A DNA stretch of 21,361 nucleotides, from positions 1 to 21,361 of the forward strand of contig FTLJ01000539.1 in assembly GCA_900155495.1 (NCBI GenBank). Reading direction: 5' to 3'. The position numbers were made by a program, and so were the translations under genes. Under the pieces are notes generated by a model that worked only from the letters and a program-made list of their open reading frames with translations, had not been told where the DNA came from and did not search any database. Origin of the DNA: Porogramme epimiltina. Taxonomy: Eukaryota; Basidiomycota; Agaricomycetes; Polyporales; Polyporaceae. Position 1 is the stretch's first letter; each line of letters opens with the position of its first letter. This document shows positions 19,310 through 21,361 of the stretch, piece by piece.

Positions 19310-19799
19310 GGCTGGGCCGTAGCGCTGCGCCGGTATGTTGTTGCTCGGATGTTTGGATATAGGAACTCTATTGTATATCATGTTCTTTCGCTCTCCGGCG
19401 CGCTGTCGTCGTTCCCCCTGAAGTATATGGCCTGATGGCCCCCCTGTGACTATATTGTACGCGTCGCTAGTTATTATATGCATTGACCCTTGTACGCTGC
19501 AGCACATATCTCAGCCTATCTTAATCACAGGTCTCACTGCTTTATGTCCTCGTCCAGTAGTCCGTAGAGCATCTCACCCATAATTACTTTGATTCACCGT
19601 CACTGACAGTAAGCCCTAGGAACAATACTTTTGCCTGCCGAAGCGCCCGCCGCCCATGCTAGGGCTGCGATCAAACAGAATGTCCATGCTCCGACTCGGA
19701 GTCGGACTCGACGATGTCGACAGCAATTGTTGCAAATCCCTCGCTGCATGCTTTGACAGTACCACCACCTTGTGCAATCCGTTCAGCTTGACGCAACCT
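19310..19799. other. Spacer between the F-box/WD40 gene and the second F-box-like gene
   Basis: About 490 bp should hold the 3' UTR of the WD40 gene (AT-rich, 19,320-19,500) and the promoter of the gene starting at 19,800. I find no gene and no clear TATA box. Confidence 0.5.
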
Positions 19800-21236
19800 A
19801 TGCCCGCCCCTGCGACTTGGTGCCTGTACGCTAGCAGGCGCTAAACTATCTTCCGACGCATTGATTACTCACGCAAACCGCTGATTACAGAATCAACATC
19901 GACAAGAGGCAGATAAGCCAGGAAGCCGTTGGAGATCTCGGAGACTGGTTTTTCAACGACCATAAGGGTCTCTACCGGAGCCTCTGTGTGCCTATTGTTT
20001 CCTGGTAGGTCTTCCATGTGTTCAATTCGGAGCAGCGGTTGGATCTGACAAACCATCTTGACGCGCCTCAACCCACATAGGGAAATCGACGAGTGGTGTG
20101 CCAACCCCTCCCCACAGCCCCAGGCGCTCCTATTCTCGATACTACCCACCGAGTTACTCGGCCTCATCTTTGGCAGACTTTCTCTCCAGCATGCCGCTAC
20201 CCTCGCCATAACATGCCGCCTTGCTCTCAATATTGGACGTTTTTACGTTGGCCGGCGCGCCTCTATCTACTTCGCGCCATGGGCGGGGACACGCCTTCTG
20301 GCTGCCAGCGTATTCATGGATGGTACACTACCAGAGGGACTCCTCACGCAGAGGGAGAAAACAGAGCTCAAGCGCGGAGCATCCTACTCACGCTCCCCCA
20401 GCCCGATGTTCAGAGCCTTCACCCCGCGTGAGCTGTCCCTCGGCGAATTCGCAGACGAGTACTACACACCTGTGTTTGGAGCGCAAGGCGTGCAAGAGGT
20501 TGGCGACTCACCGGAAAAAACGGTTCTCGGTGCCATCATCACCGGGGACCCCGGATCTACGGCTGTCCCCGATCCCCACAACACCCTCAACGACGACGAC
20601 GAAGCGCTCCTGCGCGCGCTCTGCTCGCCTGGCAGGTGGCGCGTCACAGCCACCAACACTGAGGACAGCGGACCTCGCGTGCTCGCCAATCTCTCGCAGT
20701 GCGTGTACGTGCGCGAAGACCGGATGCGCGTCGCGCGCGAGCGGGCGCGGGCGCAGGTGCGCGTTGCATGGGGGCATATACTCCTCGCCCGCATCGGCTG
20801 GGCCAAAACAACCCCCCACGGCAGGAAGGCGCCTACCGGACTTCGTGGGTTCGACGGCCGAGATCCACCGACGTGGGTGTCTGTTGGGAGCGGTCGCGGG
20901 TGGGGACCGCAGGCGGATATGCTTGGGGACGGCGCACAAGGAGGTAGAGGACGATACGAGTACTCACTGCATCGCGGTCAGTGGGCGGGGGACAGGTTTG
21001 CGATTGTTCCCCTGGAAAGGATGTGGGAGGTGGACCTGGACTGGGAGATGTCATGGCGGGATGTCAGCGAAGAGGTAGATGCAGAGGTGAGGTTGATTTG
21101 GGAGATGCAGGGAGGCGTGCCGTCGCGCCAGGGTACACCGATACCCGTGTACATGCCTTGGGAGGTATTTCCCAGTTGCGGAAGCCTACTGCAAGACAGG
21201 CGTATAGGAGAAGACGACTCTAGAATTTCATTGTAG
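19800..21236 (+). CDS. F-box-like domain protein, second intact paralogue
   Basis: Three exons (19800-19825, 19891-20004, 20081-21236) encode 431 aa. Exon 2 is 114 nt, exactly as in the copy at 8757-10085, and both introns fall at the same places and phases (both phase 2). The first exon gives MPAPATWCL, spliced to INIDKRQIS; intron 1 has a weaker donor, GTACGC. An F-box-like motif spans about 66-105 (SILPTELLGLIFGRLSLQHAATLAITCRLAL). The C-terminal half shares SGPRVLANLS, ARERARAQVRVAWGH and HRGQWAGDRFAIVPLERMWE with the paralogue. It is about 35 residues longer, with extra acidic and Gly-rich insertions plus a longer tail (GSLLQDRRIGEDD). A role in SCF ubiquitin ligation is inferred from the F-box alone. 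No neighbouring sequence matches the unit 1/2 duplication, so this copy moved separately. Confidence 0.85.
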
Positions 21237-21361
21237 GACCACAGAATACATTCACTACAGATGAGACATGGAAACAGTGACCGCGAGAGGTGTATAGTGT
21301 CCTTGAACCCATGCGGTGCCATTAGAAGCAGAAGACATGAGGCGGGACACTGGTCCCTCAG
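21237..21361. other. 3' flank of the second F-box-like gene
   Basis: This is 125 bp of downstream sequence to the window edge, with no gene or repeat recognised. Confidence 0.5.

Noticed and set aside
20058..21236. 392-aa single-exon model of the second F-box-like gene
   Set aside because: Its first residues are read from an intron. The spliced three-exon model matches the paralogue through the N-terminal INIDKRQ region.

Overview
The window is nuclear DNA of a filamentous basidiomycete, most likely an Agaricomycete such as a polypore; the class is inferred. Genes are intron-dense, with almost all introns 40-84 nt, GT-AG ends and visible CTAAC/CTGAC-like branch points. Coding DNA is GC-rich. 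There is a nuclear gene for mitochondrial methionyl-tRNA synthetase, a microsomal P450 and an expanded family of F-box-like proteins of a kind common in mushrooms. I see no operons, CRISPR arrays, recognisable transposase genes or convincing tRNA/rRNA genes. All gene models were spliced by hand, and in each the exon phases close exactly to a stop codon.

Layout. (1) 228-5405: a conserved housekeeping pair transcribed divergently from a 272-bp spacer: mitochondrial MetRS (minus) and a Swa2/auxilin-type J-domain co-chaperone (plus). (2) About 5111-11,400: a tandem segmental duplication of roughly 3.2 kb per unit. The ancestral unit was [auxilin 3' end > | < F-box-like gene | gene A >]. Unit 1 (5111-8346) keeps the functional auxilin end and gene A, but its F-box gene is reduced to a 3' relic (about 5521-5860) and an unrelated three-exon gene (6101-7005) sits in its place. 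Unit 2 (8347 to about 11,400) has a dead auxilin tail (8347-8644), an intact F-box-like gene (8757-10085) and gene A' (10505-11101). A and A' both code for 161 aa with the same three-exon structure. (3) 11,918-14,029: an intact ten-exon cytochrome P450 (minus) containing an 18-nt microexon. (4) 14,030-16,875: about 2.8 kb without a supportable gene, flanked by two promoters. (5) 16,876-19,309: an F-box/WD40 protein of the Cdc4/Fbw7 type, a probable SCF substrate receptor. (6) 19,800-21,236: another F-box-like paralogue with the same intron positions as the copy at 8757-10085.

Functional picture. Translation in mitochondria, clathrin uncoating, SCF ubiquitin ligation and oxidative metabolism are represented by single genes with no obvious joint pathway. 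The unusual part is the duplicated segment. A lineage-restricted small protein (A/A') is kept twice, each time head-to-head with a different minus-strand partner, while the auxilin tail and one F-box copy have decayed.
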